Shown one piece after another: positions 7,983 through 15,497 of a stretch of 41,185 bases of DNA; within the stretch, counting starts at the first letter, position 1, and every line of letters starts with the position of its first letter. The position numbers and the translations under genes were made by a program. The notes under the pieces are model-generated. The model was not told where the DNA came from, did no database searches, and saw only the letters and a program-made list of their open reading frames with translations. This stretch comes from Prevotella sp. UBA2739 (GTDB taxonomy: Bacteria; Bacteroidota; Bacteroidia; Bacteroidales; Bacteroidaceae): assembly GCA_002353525.1 (NCBI GenBank), contig DEJV01000017.1, positions 2,037 to 43,221 on the forward strand, read 5' to 3'.

Positions 7983-9806
7983 ATGAAAACAACTTATCCG
8001 AAAATTGGCATCCGGCCGACAATCGACGGTCGTCAGGGCGGTGTACGCGAAAGCCTTGAAGAGAAAACCATGTGCCTGGCACAAGCAGTGGCCAACCTCA
8101 TCAGTAGTAATCTGCGCAATGGTGACGGTTCTCCAGTTGAATGTGTCATCGCAGATAGCACGATAGGACGTGTGGCTGAGAGTGCCGCATGTGCCGAGAA
8201 GTTCGAGCGCGAGGGCGTGGGTGCTACCATCACAGTTACTTCATGTTGGTGTTATGGGTCTGAGACCATGGACATGAATCCCTATTACCCGAAGGCTGTT
8301 TGGGGATTCAACGGTACTGAGCGTCCTGGAGCTGTCTATCTTGCAGCTGTGTTGGCCGCACATGCACAGAAGGGATTGCCTGCATTCGGAATCTACGGGC
8401 ATGACGTGCAGGACTTGACAGACAACACGATTCCTGCCGATGTGGCTGAGAAAATATTGCGTTTTGCACGTGCTGCTCAGGCGGTAGCCACGATGAAAGG
8501 TAAGAGCTACCTCTCGATCGGCAACACCTGTATGGGTATCGCCGGTTCTATAGTCAATGCCGATTTCTTGCAGCAGTATCTTGGTATGCGTACGGAATAT
8601 GTCTCATTAGTGGAGATCCTGCGTCGTGTCGATTTCAACATCTTCGACCCGGAAGAGTTCAAGAAGGCCATGGATTGGGTAGAGAAATACTGCAAGCCAC
8701 AGGAAGGTTACGACTACAATGAGGACCGTTCTCTCTTCCCAGGTACTCAGATGACGACCTTCAACGGTAAGGGTAAAGGCAAGAACCGCGAGGAGAAAGA
8801 TGCGGATTGGGAGTTCACTGTGAAAACGATGATGATTATTCGCGATTTGATGCACGGCAACCCCAAACTCCTGGAGATGGGTTACAAGGAAGAAGCGCTT
8901 GGACATAATGCTATCTTTGGCGGTGTTCAGGGGCAGCGCCAGTGGACAGACTATAAGCCAAACTTCGACTTCCCGGAGTCAATGCTCTGTACTTCTTTCG
9001 ATTGGAACGGTCCCCGTGAGGCTGATGTGCTTGCTACAGAGAACGATTTCCTTAACGGTATGTCCATGCTCTTTGGCCATCTGCTCACTAATCGAGGCGT
9101 CATGTTCTCCGATATCCGTACCTATTGGAGTCCGGAGGCTGTGGAGCGTGTGGCAGGAAAGCGTCCTGAAGGCCTTGCTGCCGGTGGCTTTATTCATCTC
9201 ATCAATTCTGGTGCTACCACGCTTGACGCCACAGGTGCGATGACCGATGCTGAGGGCAAACCTACGATGAAGGAGCACTGGAACATGACGGATGCTGATA
9301 TGGAGGCCTGTCTGAAGGCTACCAACTGGATGCCTGCCGATCGTGACTACTTCCGTGGAGGCGGTTATTCCTCACACTTCTTGAGCAAAGGCGGCATGCC
9401 GATGACCATGATGCGCATGAATATGGTTCAGGGACTCGGTCCTGTGCTGCAGCTAGCAGAAGGGTGGACTGTGGAACTTGATTCTGAGACCAATGATATT
9501 CTCGACAAGCGTACTGATCCCACATGGCCTACCACGTGGTTTGTGCCCCGTCTGGATGCTACAAAGGACTGTTTCAAGGATGTTTACAGCGTCATGAACT
9601 GCTGGGGTGCCAATCATGGTGCCATTGCTTACGGCCATATCGGAGCCGATGTCATCACGCTTTGTTCGATTCTGCGCATCCCTGTTTGCATGCATAATAT
9701 TGCCGATCAAAATATCTTCAGACCTGCGGCATGGAACGCATTCGGCATGGACAAGGAGGGTGCCGACTATCGTGCTTGTCAGAATTTCGGTCCTATTTAC
9801 AAGTAG
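7983..9806 (+). CDS. fucI: L-fucose isomerase
   Basis: The 607-residue protein is close to the 591 residues of E. coli FucI. It interconverts L-fucose and L-fuculose (also D-arabinose and D-ribulose) using Mn2+. Glu353 in LATENDFLNG and Asp377 in FSDIRTYWSPEA correspond to the known metal/catalytic Glu and Asp, and a C-terminal histidine-rich segment (NHGAIAYGHIG) fits the third ligand. The N-terminus PKIGIRPTIDGRQGGVRE is typical. It follows the dehydrogenase by 41 bases and precedes fucP. No kinase (fucK) or aldolase (fucA) follows, which is unlike the standard fucose operon. Confidence 0.95.
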   Translation: MKTTYPKIGIRPTIDGRQGGVRESLEEKTMCLAQAVANLISSNLRNGDGSPVECVIADSTIGRVAESAACAEKFEREGVGATITVTSCWCYGSETMDMNPYYPKAVWGFNGTERPGAVYLAAVLAAHAQKGLPAFGIYGHDVQDLTDNTIPADVAEKILRFARAAQAVATMKGKSYLSIGNTCMGIAGSIVNADFLQQYLGMRTEYVSLVEILRRVDFNIFDPEEFKKAMDWVEKYCKPQEGYDYNEDRSLFPGTQMTTFNGKGKGKNREEKDADWEFTVKTMMIIRDLMHGNPKLLEMGYKEEALGHNAIFGGVQGQRQWTDYKPNFDFPESMLCTSFDWNGPREADVLATENDFLNGMSMLFGHLLTNRGVMFSDIRTYWSPEAVERVAGKRPEGLAAGGFIHLINSGATTLDATGAMTDAEGKPTMKEHWNMTDADMEACLKATNWMPADRDYFRGGGYSSHFLSKGGMPMTMMRMNMVQGLGPVLQLAEGWTVELDSETNDILDKRTDPTWPTTWFVPRLDATKDCFKDVYSVMNCWGANHGAIAYGHIGADVITLCSILRIPVCMHNIADQNIFRPAAWNAFGMDKEGADYRACQNFGPIYK

Positions 9807-9853
9807 ATATAGGGCTTTTTTGGCCGAGAAAATAATCTAACGAATGAGTATCT

Positions 9854-11164
9854 ATGGAAAAGAAACCACTTGTTGAGCGTAAATACCTGTTTACGTTTAT
9901 ACTGATTACCTCGTTGTTCGCGCTCTGGGGCTTTGCCAACGACATCACCAACCCGATGGTGGCGGCCTTCCAGACGCTGATGGAACTGTCTGCCGCAAAG
10001 GCCTCGATGGTGCAGTTCGCCTTCTATGGAGGCTATGCGACGATGGCCATACCGGCAGCATTGTTTATACGCAAGTACTCTTATAAGAAAGGAATCTTGC
10101 TGGGACTGGCACTATATGCCATCGGCGCCTTTCTCTTCATTCCCGCAGCTGCCTATCAGGAGTTTACGTTCTTCTGTCTGTCGCTCTATATTCTGACTTT
10201 CGGACTGGCTTTCCTGGAGACAACAGCCAATCCGTTCATCCTCTCGTTGGGTGCCAAGGAGACGTCTACCCGCCGTCTGAACCTTGCCCAGGCTTTCAAT
10301 CCCATGGGGTCGTTGTGCGGAATGAGTGTGGCATCGCTCATCGTCCTGCCGCAACTCATCAGCGACAAGCGCGATGAGATGGGTAAGATTATCTTCCCCT
10401 TGCTGTCGGAAGCCGAGAAGGCCGATATCCGTTTGCACGACCTGGCAGTCATTCGTAACCCGTATGTGGCTATCGGATTGGTTGTGCTTTGTGTGTTTGT
10501 CATCATCGCTCTGACCAAAATGCCAAAGACGCAAGGGGAGGAACTGAAGGATGTTGGTAAGACCCACACCGTCAGACAGACACTCTCGAACCTGTGGCAC
10601 AACACCATCTATCGCGAGGGAGTGCTCTCTCAGATGTTCTATGTGGCCGCACAGATCATGACATGGACGTTTATTATCCAATATGCCGACAATCTGGGCA
10701 TCAACAAGGCTACCGCGCAGAACTACAATATCATCGCGATGGCACTGTTCCTGACGAGCCGTTTCATCTCTACTTTCCTCATGAAATACGTGAATACGCG
10801 TGTCTTGCTGTCCATTTTTGCAGTCGGTGCCGGGCTTTGTGCGCTGGGAGCCATCACGATAGTAGGAATGGCAGGACTTTACTGCTTGATAGGTATCAGT
10901 TTTTTCATGTCGTTGATGTTCCCCACCATCTACGGTATTGCACTAGAGGGTGTCGACAGTCGTGACACGACTCTTGGCGCGGCATTCCTCGTCATGGCCA
11001 TTGTCGGTGGCGCATTGATGCCGCCATTGCAGGGCATGATTATCGACCAGCAGACCATTCTGGGCCATCCGGCCGTGAATGTGTCGTTTGTGCTGCCGCT
11101 CATCTGCTTTGTTATCATTGGTATTTATGGATATCGCTCACATCTTAAATTAGTGAAGAAATGA
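9854..11164 (+). CDS. fucP: L-fucose:H+ symporter
   Basis: The 436-residue major facilitator protein matches E. coli FucP (438) in length and key residues. Asp30 in WGFANDITNP and Glu122 in FLETTANPF are the two acidic residues essential for proton coupling and sugar recognition in FucP. Twelve hydrophobic segments are apparent, e.g. around residues 15-40, 57-75 and 80-100. It imports L-fucose across the inner membrane. The TGA stop overlaps the ATG of the mutarotase gene by four bases (ATGA at 11161-11164), showing translational coupling. Confidence 0.94.
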   Translation: MEKKPLVERKYLFTFILITSLFALWGFANDITNPMVAAFQTLMELSAAKASMVQFAFYGGYATMAIPAALFIRKYSYKKGILLGLALYAIGAFLFIPAAAYQEFTFFCLSLYILTFGLAFLETTANPFILSLGAKETSTRRLNLAQAFNPMGSLCGMSVASLIVLPQLISDKRDEMGKIIFPLLSEAEKADIRLHDLAVIRNPYVAIGLVVLCVFVIIALTKMPKTQGEELKDVGKTHTVRQTLSNLWHNTIYREGVLSQMFYVAAQIMTWTFIIQYADNLGINKATAQNYNIIAMALFLTSRFISTFLMKYVNTRVLLSIFAVGAGLCALGAITIVGMAGLYCLIGISFFMSLMFPTIYGIALEGVDSRDTTLGAAFLVMAIVGGALMPPLQGMIIDQQTILGHPAVNVSFVLPLICFVIIGIYGYRSHLKLVKK

Positions 11165-11544
11165 CAGAAGGTTATCAAGTGAGGCAATACGGTCAGCCTG
11201 TGAAACGCTATTGCCAGATGTTGGAACTGAAGAATGAGCCCGAGCTGATTGCCCGCTACCGCCGTGCGCACAGCAAGGAGGAGTCGTGGAAAGAGATTCG
11301 CGACGGTATTCGTCAGGTGGGAATATTGGAGATGGAGATTTACATCAAGGACAATCGTCTGATGATGATTGTCGAGACTCCGCTCGATTTCAACTGGGAT
11401 GAGGCTATGAGCCGCCTTGCCACACTGCCACTACAGGCAGAATGGGAGGCTTTTGTGGCTCAGTTCCAACAGTGTGAAGCCAATGCCACATCTGATGAGA
11501 AGTGGCAGATGATGGAACGCATGTTCTATCTTTACGATCGTTGA
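11161..11544 (+). CDS. RhaM/DUF718-family sugar mutarotase (L-rhamnose / L-fucose)
   Basis: The 127-residue protein belongs to the small L-rhamnose mutarotase family (RhaM/YiiL, DUF718). Typical features are KRYCQMLELK near the start, YRRAHS, a GILEMEIYI strand, and WEAFV near the C-terminus. These enzymes interconvert the alpha and beta anomers of 6-deoxyhexoses. A member of this family accompanies fucP and an amidohydrolase in the Campylobacter jejuni fucose locus, so a fucose mutarotase role is likely here. It is coupled to fucP by a 4-base overlap. Its last codons are the first unit of a degenerate 21-bp repeat. Confidence 0.85.
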   Translation: MTEGYQVRQYGQPVKRYCQMLELKNEPELIARYRRAHSKEESWKEIRDGIRQVGILEMEIYIKDNRLMMIVETPLDFNWDEAMSRLATLPLQAEWEAFVAQFQQCEANATSDEKWQMMERMFYLYDR

Positions 11545-11593
11545 ATGTTATTTTACGACCGTTAAGTCTTGTTTTACAATTTTGAGTCTTATT
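11531..11593. repeat. Three degenerate 21-bp tandem units at the operon end
   Basis: Units 11531-11551, 11552-11572 and 11573-11593 each start TTTAC and share a spaced pattern (TTTACGATCGTTGA, TTTACGACCGTTAA, TTTACAATTTTGAG). The first encodes the last residues of the mutarotase, and the third reaches the mlaF stop. It spans the convergent junction. Confidence 0.45.
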
Positions 11594-12365
11594 TGTGGTG
11601 ATCGTTTTGTTCGTTCACCACTGAGCGCATTTCCTTGAGCAGGTCGCTGGCGAAGATAAAGTCGGAGAGCCGCTTGTTGTCGGTGCCCATGATTTCGCTG
11701 CTTACGCCCTGCCACTCCTTGTGTCCTTCATAGATGAAGATGATGTTTTCGCCAATCCCCATCACCGAGTTCATGTCGTGGGTGTTGATGATGGTGGTGA
11801 TGCCAAACTCTTGTGTGATGCTGTGCAGCAGGTCGTCGATGACCAGCGAAGTCTTTGGATCCAGTCCTGAGTTAGGCTCATCGCAGAACAGATATTGTGG
11901 ATTCAAGGCGATAGCTCTGGCAATAGCCACACGTTTCTGCATGCCTCCCGACAGTTCGCCGGGATATTTGGTCTGTGCCTCTATCAGGTTGACGCGGTCA
12001 AGGCATGTCTGTGCGCGTTTCACCCGTTCGCGATAGTTCATGGTAGAGAACATGTCGAGGGGAAACATCACATTCTCGAGCACAGAGAGCGAGTCGAAGA
12101 GGGCTGCACTTTGAAAGATCATGCCCATCTCGCGTCGCAGTTCCACCTTTTCGCGTTTGTTCATTGCCACGAAGTCGCGCCCGTCGTAGAGCACTTGTCC
12201 GCTGGTAGGCTCGAGCAGTCCCACCAGGTTTTTCATCAACACCGTTTTTCCCGACCCGCTTTGTCCGATAATCAAGTTGGTCTTTCCGTTCTCAAAGATG
12301 GCGTTGATGTCAATGAGCACGTCTTTTTCCTCAAACGATTTATAGAGATGTTTAACTTCGATCAT
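11589..12365 (-). CDS. mlaF: ABC transporter ATP-binding protein, MlaF-like
   Basis: The 258-residue protein is an ABC ATPase of the Mla (lipid asymmetry) type. Walker A is GQSGSGKT, the signature is LSGGMQKRVAIARA, and Walker B is FCDEPNSGLDP; a TIINTHDMNSV H-loop follows. LSGGMQKR is typical of MlaF/Mkl ATPases. It powers movement of phospholipids between inner and outer membranes together with an MlaE permease, encoded 28 bases upstream on the same strand. The MlaD-type substrate-binding protein that usually completes the complex is not in this window. It converges with the sugar operon. Confidence 0.9.
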   Translation of the reverse strand: MIEVKHLYKSFEEKDVLIDINAIFENGKTNLIIGQSGSGKTVLMKNLVGLLEPTSGQVLYDGRDFVAMNKREKVELRREMGMIFQSAALFDSLSVLENVMFPLDMFSTMNYRERVKRAQTCLDRVNLIEAQTKYPGELSGGMQKRVAIARAIALNPQYLFCDEPNSGLDPKTSLVIDDLLHSITQEFGITTIINTHDMNSVMGIGENIIFIYEGHKEWQGVSSEIMGTDNKRLSDFIFASDLLKEMRSVVNEQNDHHK

Positions 12366-12393
12366 GGTTGTTGTTCTGAGTTTTTAGGATCAT

Positions 12394-13140
12394 TTACGAC
12401 AGCAGTTGCGTAAGAAACACGTCGGAGAAGAGGATGAGCACGCTGCTGTTCACCACCGCAGTGGTGCTGGCCTTGCCCACTTCCACCGATCCTCCCTCTA
12501 CGGAATAGCCGAAATAAGAACTGACGCTGGCGATGATAAAGGCAAAAAACAGGCTCTTGATGATGCTCATATACATGAACCAAGGGTTGAAGGCATGCTG
12601 CAATCCGAGCGTCAGATGGTCGGGCGAGAGGATATGCCCGATGTAGGCGGTGCCATAAGCTCCCAGTATGCCCGATGCCGACGAGAAGACTACCAGGATG
12701 GGCATGATGGTGATGAGTCCCAGAATCTTCGGCAATATCAGGTAGCAGGCAGAGTTTACACCCATAATCTCCAGCGCGTCAATCTGTTGAGTCACGCGCA
12801 TGGTGCCCAGCTCTGAGGCAATGTTCGAGCCCACCTTACCGGCAAGAATCAGACACATGATGGATGACGAGAACTCCAGCAGCATAATCTCGCGTGTGGT
12901 GTAGCCTGCCACCCATCGGGGCATCCACGGGCTCTCAATGTTCACTTTCATCTGAATGCAGATCACGGCGCCGATGAAAAACGATATCAGCAGCACAATA
13001 CCGATGGAGTCGATGCCCAGCTGCGACATCTCCTTCACGTATTGTTTCCAGAACATGCGGAAGCGCTCAGGACGGGCAAATGTCCTCCCCATCAGCATGA
13101 AATATTTACCTACAGACTCTAACGACTTTTGCAACAACAT
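12394..13140 (-). CDS. mlaE: MlaE-family lipid ABC transporter permease
   Basis: The 248-residue protein shows the MlaE fold: an N-terminal amphipathic segment, then several membrane helices and the family motifs GTMRVTQQIDALEIMGVN and LEFSSSIMCLILAGKVGSNIASELG (the latter quoted in two parts in the family literature; here residues about 95-120). I chose ATG at 13138-13140 (MLLQKSLESVG). A longer frame starts from TTG at 13230, but it would run over the -7 promoter box at 13189-13196, so it cannot be the real start if that promoter is used. It pairs with MlaF downstream and is divergent from lptB. Confidence 0.88.
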   Translation of the reverse strand: MLLQKSLESVGKYFMLMGRTFARPERFRMFWKQYVKEMSQLGIDSIGIVLLISFFIGAVICIQMKVNIESPWMPRWVAGYTTREIMLLEFSSSIMCLILAGKVGSNIASELGTMRVTQQIDALEIMGVNSACYLILPKILGLITIMPILVVFSSASGILGAYGTAYIGHILSPDHLTLGLQHAFNPWFMYMSIIKSLFFAFIIASVSSYFGYSVEGGSVEVGKASTTAVVNSSVLILFSDVFLTQLLS

Positions 13141-13188
13141 TTGGTTCTTGTTTTTATGTGATTTCCCAACTCCCTTCCTTTTCTCTTG

Positions 13189-13196
13189 CAAAAGTA
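13189..13196 (-). promoter_or_regulatory. -7 promoter box for mlaE-mlaF
   Basis: The minus strand reads TACTTTTG, matching TAnnTTTG, about 49 bases before the mlaE ATG. It decides the start codon of mlaE, since a longer frame would extend upstream of it. Confidence 0.6.
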
Positions 13197-13270
13197 ACCA
13201 AAAATCAATTAAAAACTGCAATATCTGCAAGAGTTTTTCATTTTAACAACGTAATTACCGACATTTTTAG

Positions 13271-13278
13271 TAATTTTG
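13271..13278 (+). promoter_or_regulatory. -7 promoter box for lptB
   Basis: TAATTTTG matches TAnnTTTG and lies 18 bases before the ATG at 13297, giving a very short leader. A TTG at 13276 that would extend the frame lies inside this box, which argues against it as a start. Confidence 0.65.
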
Positions 13279-13296
13279 CAGGCAAAAGATTCTGAT

Positions 13297-14172
13297 ATGG
13301 ACGAACTTCAAAATGTAAATATACCCATGCACGACGAGTCTGGAGCGCTGCCCCAGACGGATGCTATGCCTGCAGAAGAGCCTTCGATGGTGCTTCGCAC
13401 CGAAGGACTGGTGAAGCGCTATGGGAAGCGCACCGTTGTCAACGATGTGTCTATCAATGTGCGTCAGGGCGAGATTGTGGGATTGCTAGGCCCCAACGGT
13501 GCGGGTAAGACCACCTCGTTCTATATGACCACCGGCCTTATAGTGCCCAACGGCGGACATATCTATCTTAACGACGAGGACATTACGGGCTATCCTGTCT
13601 ACAAGCGTGCCCGTGCCGGCATTGGCTATCTGCCGCAAGAGGCGTCGGTGTTCCGCAAACTGAGTGTCGAAGACAATATCATGGCCGTGCTCGAGATGAC
13701 AGGCAAGCCACGCGAATACCAGTTGCAGAAGCTGGAGAGCCTCATTGCCGAGTTCCGTCTGCAGAAAGTGCGCAAGAACAAGGGCGACCAACTGTCGGGA
13801 GGTGAGCGCCGTCGTACCGAGATTGCCCGCTGTCTGGCCATCGAACCGAAGTTCATCATGCTCGACGAGCCCTTCGCCGGTGTAGACCCTATTGCCGTAG
13901 AGGATATCCAGCACATTGTGTGGCGCCTGAAATACCGCAACATTGGAATCCTGATTACCGACCATAACGTGCAGGAGACGCTCACCATTACCGACCGGGC
14001 CTACCTGTTGTTCGAGGGTATAATTCTTTTCCAGGGCAAGCCCGAAGAGCTGGCAGCCAACAAGATTGTGCGCGAGAAATACCTCAGCAACAGTTTCGTG
14101 CTGCGTAAAAAGGACTTCCAACTGCTCGACGAGGAGCGTCGTGCCCGTGAGGCTGCCGAGGATAATGCCTAG
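13297..14172 (+). CDS. lptB: LPS export ABC transporter ATP-binding protein LptB
   Basis: The 291-residue protein has an acidic N-terminal extension of about 35 residues before the ABC domain, which begins LRTEGLVKRYGKR. Walker A is GPNGAGKT, Q-loop region YLPQEASVFRKL, signature LSGGERRRTEIARCL, Walker B IMLDEPFAGVDP and H-loop ITDHNVQETL. GYLPQEASVFRKL and DEPFAGVDP are diagnostic for LptB, the ATPase that drives lipopolysaccharide transport to the outer membrane. The ATG at 13297 follows the -7 box by 18 bases. LptB of E. coli is about 241 residues; both N- and C-termini are longer here, as is common in Bacteroidetes. Confidence 0.93.
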   Translation: MDELQNVNIPMHDESGALPQTDAMPAEEPSMVLRTEGLVKRYGKRTVVNDVSINVRQGEIVGLLGPNGAGKTTSFYMTTGLIVPNGGHIYLNDEDITGYPVYKRARAGIGYLPQEASVFRKLSVEDNIMAVLEMTGKPREYQLQKLESLIAEFRLQKVRKNKGDQLSGGERRRTEIARCLAIEPKFIMLDEPFAGVDPIAVEDIQHIVWRLKYRNIGILITDHNVQETLTITDRAYLLFEGIILFQGKPEELAANKIVREKYLSNSFVLRKKDFQLLDEERRAREAAEDNA

Positions 14173-14210
14173 CTTTGTGATAGAAGACAATCGATAAAAA
14201 CATTCTGAAG

Positions 14211-14253
14211 AGGCGCATGTTTTTGATGGATAAGCCGTCAAAAACATGCGCCT
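14211..14253. terminator. 19-bp stem hairpin after lptB
   Basis: Arms 14211-14229 (AGGCGCATGTTTTTGATGG) and 14235-14253 pair fully except for one G-T wobble, with a 5-base loop. There is no T-run after it, so it may work as a factor-independent stop only weakly or serve as a 3' mRNA stabiliser. It lies 39 bases after the lptB stop. Confidence 0.65.
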
Positions 14254-14260
14254 TGCTTTG

Positions 14261-14424
14261 TACCAGTGTTTGGTAGCCACAGTACCAGTGTTTGGTAGCC
14301 ACAGTACCAATGCTTGGTAGCCTGAGTACCAATGCTTGGTAGCCACAGTACCAATGCTTGGTAGCGTGCGTACCAACGCTTGGTACTGGCAGTACCAAAA
14401 CTAGGAACAAATTTTGGTACTGAG
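14261..14424. repeat. 22-bp palindromic tandem repeat array (six units plus a degenerate seventh)
   Basis: Six units of exactly 22 bp start at 14261, 14283, 14305, 14327, 14349 and 14371. The first 15 bases of each form a palindrome of the type TACCAATGCTTGGTA, followed by a 7-base linker such as GCCACAG. Units 1 and 2 are identical. A seventh, longer palindromic unit (14393-14418) has arms TACCAAAA and TTTTGGTA. There are no unique spacers, so it is not a CRISPR. Reading frames across it on the minus strand only translate the repeat. Confidence 0.9.
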
Positions 14425-14550
14425 ATTTAACAGTTTTTAAGTTATGGTTTAGGTGACGCATGTGTCTATCGATTCAGGATGAATGGAAATCAACCGTCTA
14501 CTTTTTCAGTTTTATGAAGAGAAAAAGTGTGTAGCTTTGTATCGGACGTA

Positions 14551-14622
14551 TAGGAGGTCACGTGTCTCACGTGACAACAGCCTTAACGTGGCGGCTGCGA
14601 CGTGAGGACACGTCGCCTCCTA
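14551..14622. repeat. Large imperfect hairpin upstream of the lipoprotein array
   Basis: TAGGAGG at 14551-14557 pairs with CCTCCTA at 14616-14622. The stem continues inward through CACGTGTC-TCACGT against ACGTGA-GGACACGT, with one mismatch, wobbles and a one-base bulge. An inner hairpin pairs CAGCC (14578-14582) with GGCTG (14593-14597). It resembles a mobile palindromic or REP-like element. The rest of the gene-free stretch 14425-14741 holds only A/T-rich sequence and the leader of the next gene. Confidence 0.7.
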
Positions 14623-14643
14623 CATAAATGCGAAACTTGAGTA

Positions 14644-14741
14644 ATAAAAAACGTTAAATACTGATTACGTGTCAACCTTTTGCTCGTATTACATATTAAA
14701 AGCACATATTTTATCTTACCATTTAAAAGAAAGGAACGCTT
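14644..14741 (+). promoter_or_regulatory. Conserved leader of the lipoprotein array, copy 1
   Basis: This roughly 95-base leader shares AAAAACGTTAAAT, TAAAAGCACATATTTTATC and AAAAGAAAGGAACGCTT with copy 2 (15402-15497), and the last two blocks less fully with copy 3 (15901-15975). A TTTG-like element plus TATTTTAT (14707-14714) could be a degenerate promoter. AAAGAAAGGAACG before the ATG acts as a purine-rich ribosome site, unusual for this phylum. Confidence 0.55.
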
Positions 14742-15110
14742 ATGAGAAAGAAAACCGTAAAGAAAAAGACGCTGATACCGTTGTTGTTATTTACATTACT
14801 GCTATCAGTAGTGTTGAGTTGTAAAGATGATGAAACCGACGAAGGCTGGCATTTAGACAGTAAAGGCTGCTATCTTGTTGAAATACAAGGTGGGGATCAA
14901 GAATGGACATCAGTTCTTCTTATTGAAAAGCCTGATGACGGTGCTTTTGATACATACTGTTATGTTTATGTACCTACTAAAAGTCTTCCAAAAGGAATAA
15001 AGTCTTTAGATAGAATCTCGTTGCAAATTGTTAAATACAAAACATTGTATTATGAGTACATGGTGGGACAAAAATTTTATACATATTGTGAAATCAAATT
15101 ATGTGAGTAA
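14742..15110 (+). CDS. Array lipoprotein 1, function unknown
   Basis: The 122-residue protein has a strongly basic N-terminus (MRKKTVKKKT), a hydrophobic segment and a lipobox ending at VLSC, then KDDETDE. The acidic run right after the lipid cysteine resembles the lipoprotein export signal that sends lipoproteins to the cell surface in Bacteroidetes. The mature part is about 95 residues with alternating hydrophobic and polar residues, suggesting a small beta-fold; I do not recognise the family. Start region and leader are nearly shared with the four genes downstream. Base composition is clearly more A/T-rich than in lptB and tig. Confidence 0.75.
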   Translation: MRKKTVKKKTLIPLLLFTLLLSVVLSCKDDETDEGWHLDSKGCYLVEIQGGDQEWTSVLLIEKPDDGAFDTYCYVYVPTKSLPKGIKSLDRISLQIVKYKTLYYEYMVGQKFYTYCEIKLCE

Positions 15111-15150
15111 ATGATGAATAGATTTATTTGTATCTTAGTTTCATTGAAAA

Positions 15151-15206
15151 AAAGAGATTCTTTCAGAGAAAATCACTATACAGTAATCTGCATGTGAGTG
15201 GGCTGC
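15151..15206 (+). repeat. 56-bp direct repeat, copy 1 (3' end of a lost type IX cargo gene)
   Basis: It is identical over 56 bases to 17654-17709. Its first 36 bases read KEILSEKITIQ and a stop, the last residues of a type IX secretion C-terminal domain as seen in fuller form at the second copy. The rest is downstream non-coding sequence entering a hairpin. Confidence 0.85.
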
Positions 15207-15232
15207 GCCATGACAGACCACTCTTCTTTTTA
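15196..15232 (+). terminator. Terminator-like hairpin after array lipoprotein 1
   Basis: GAGTGGGCTG (15196-15205) pairs with CAGACCACTC (15214-15223) with one mismatch, followed by TTCTTTTTAG. The left arm lies in the 56-bp repeat, the right arm does not. Confidence 0.55.
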
Positions 15233-15401
15233 GTTCTTGTCTATGCCTTATCACCAACAGCATCACCGCCTCAAATCATAAAAAATGCTAATCATGCCAC
15301 AAAGTTTTGATAGTATCACAATTATTTTATATTTTTGTTAAGAATACACTAAAAAACTTTTAATCTAATGGAAAAAGAAATATATGACATAACAACCATC
15401 C

Positions 15402-15497
15402 AAAAAAACGTTAAATTCCGATTATATTTCAGCCTTTAGTCAGTATTACTTATAAAAGCACATATTTTATCTCACCATTTAAAAGAAAGGAACGCTT
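15402..15497 (+). promoter_or_regulatory. Conserved leader of the lipoprotein array, copy 2
   Basis: The same blocks as in the first leader appear here, including AAAAACGTTAAAT and the identical final run AAAAGAAAGGAACGCTT before the ATG. The preceding gap 15233-15401 is A/T-rich with no gene that I can support. Confidence 0.55.

Noticed and set aside
13141..13230. Longer MlaE start from TTG at 13230
   Set aside because: The extension crosses a consensus -7 promoter box, and the added residues do not resemble the family.
14261..14424. Possible CRISPR array
   Set aside because: Units are contiguous with no unique spacers, the 7-base linkers are similar to each other, and no cas gene is in the window.
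14084..14461. Minus-strand open frame of 125 codons across the 22-bp array
   Set aside because: It only translates the palindromic repeat (repeating TKHWYCGYQ-type units) and has no start context, family or promoter.
15128..15310. Small plus-strand frame over the first 56-bp repeat
   Set aside because: It runs across the repeat in a different frame from the type IX tail and has no leader, signal or ATG context.
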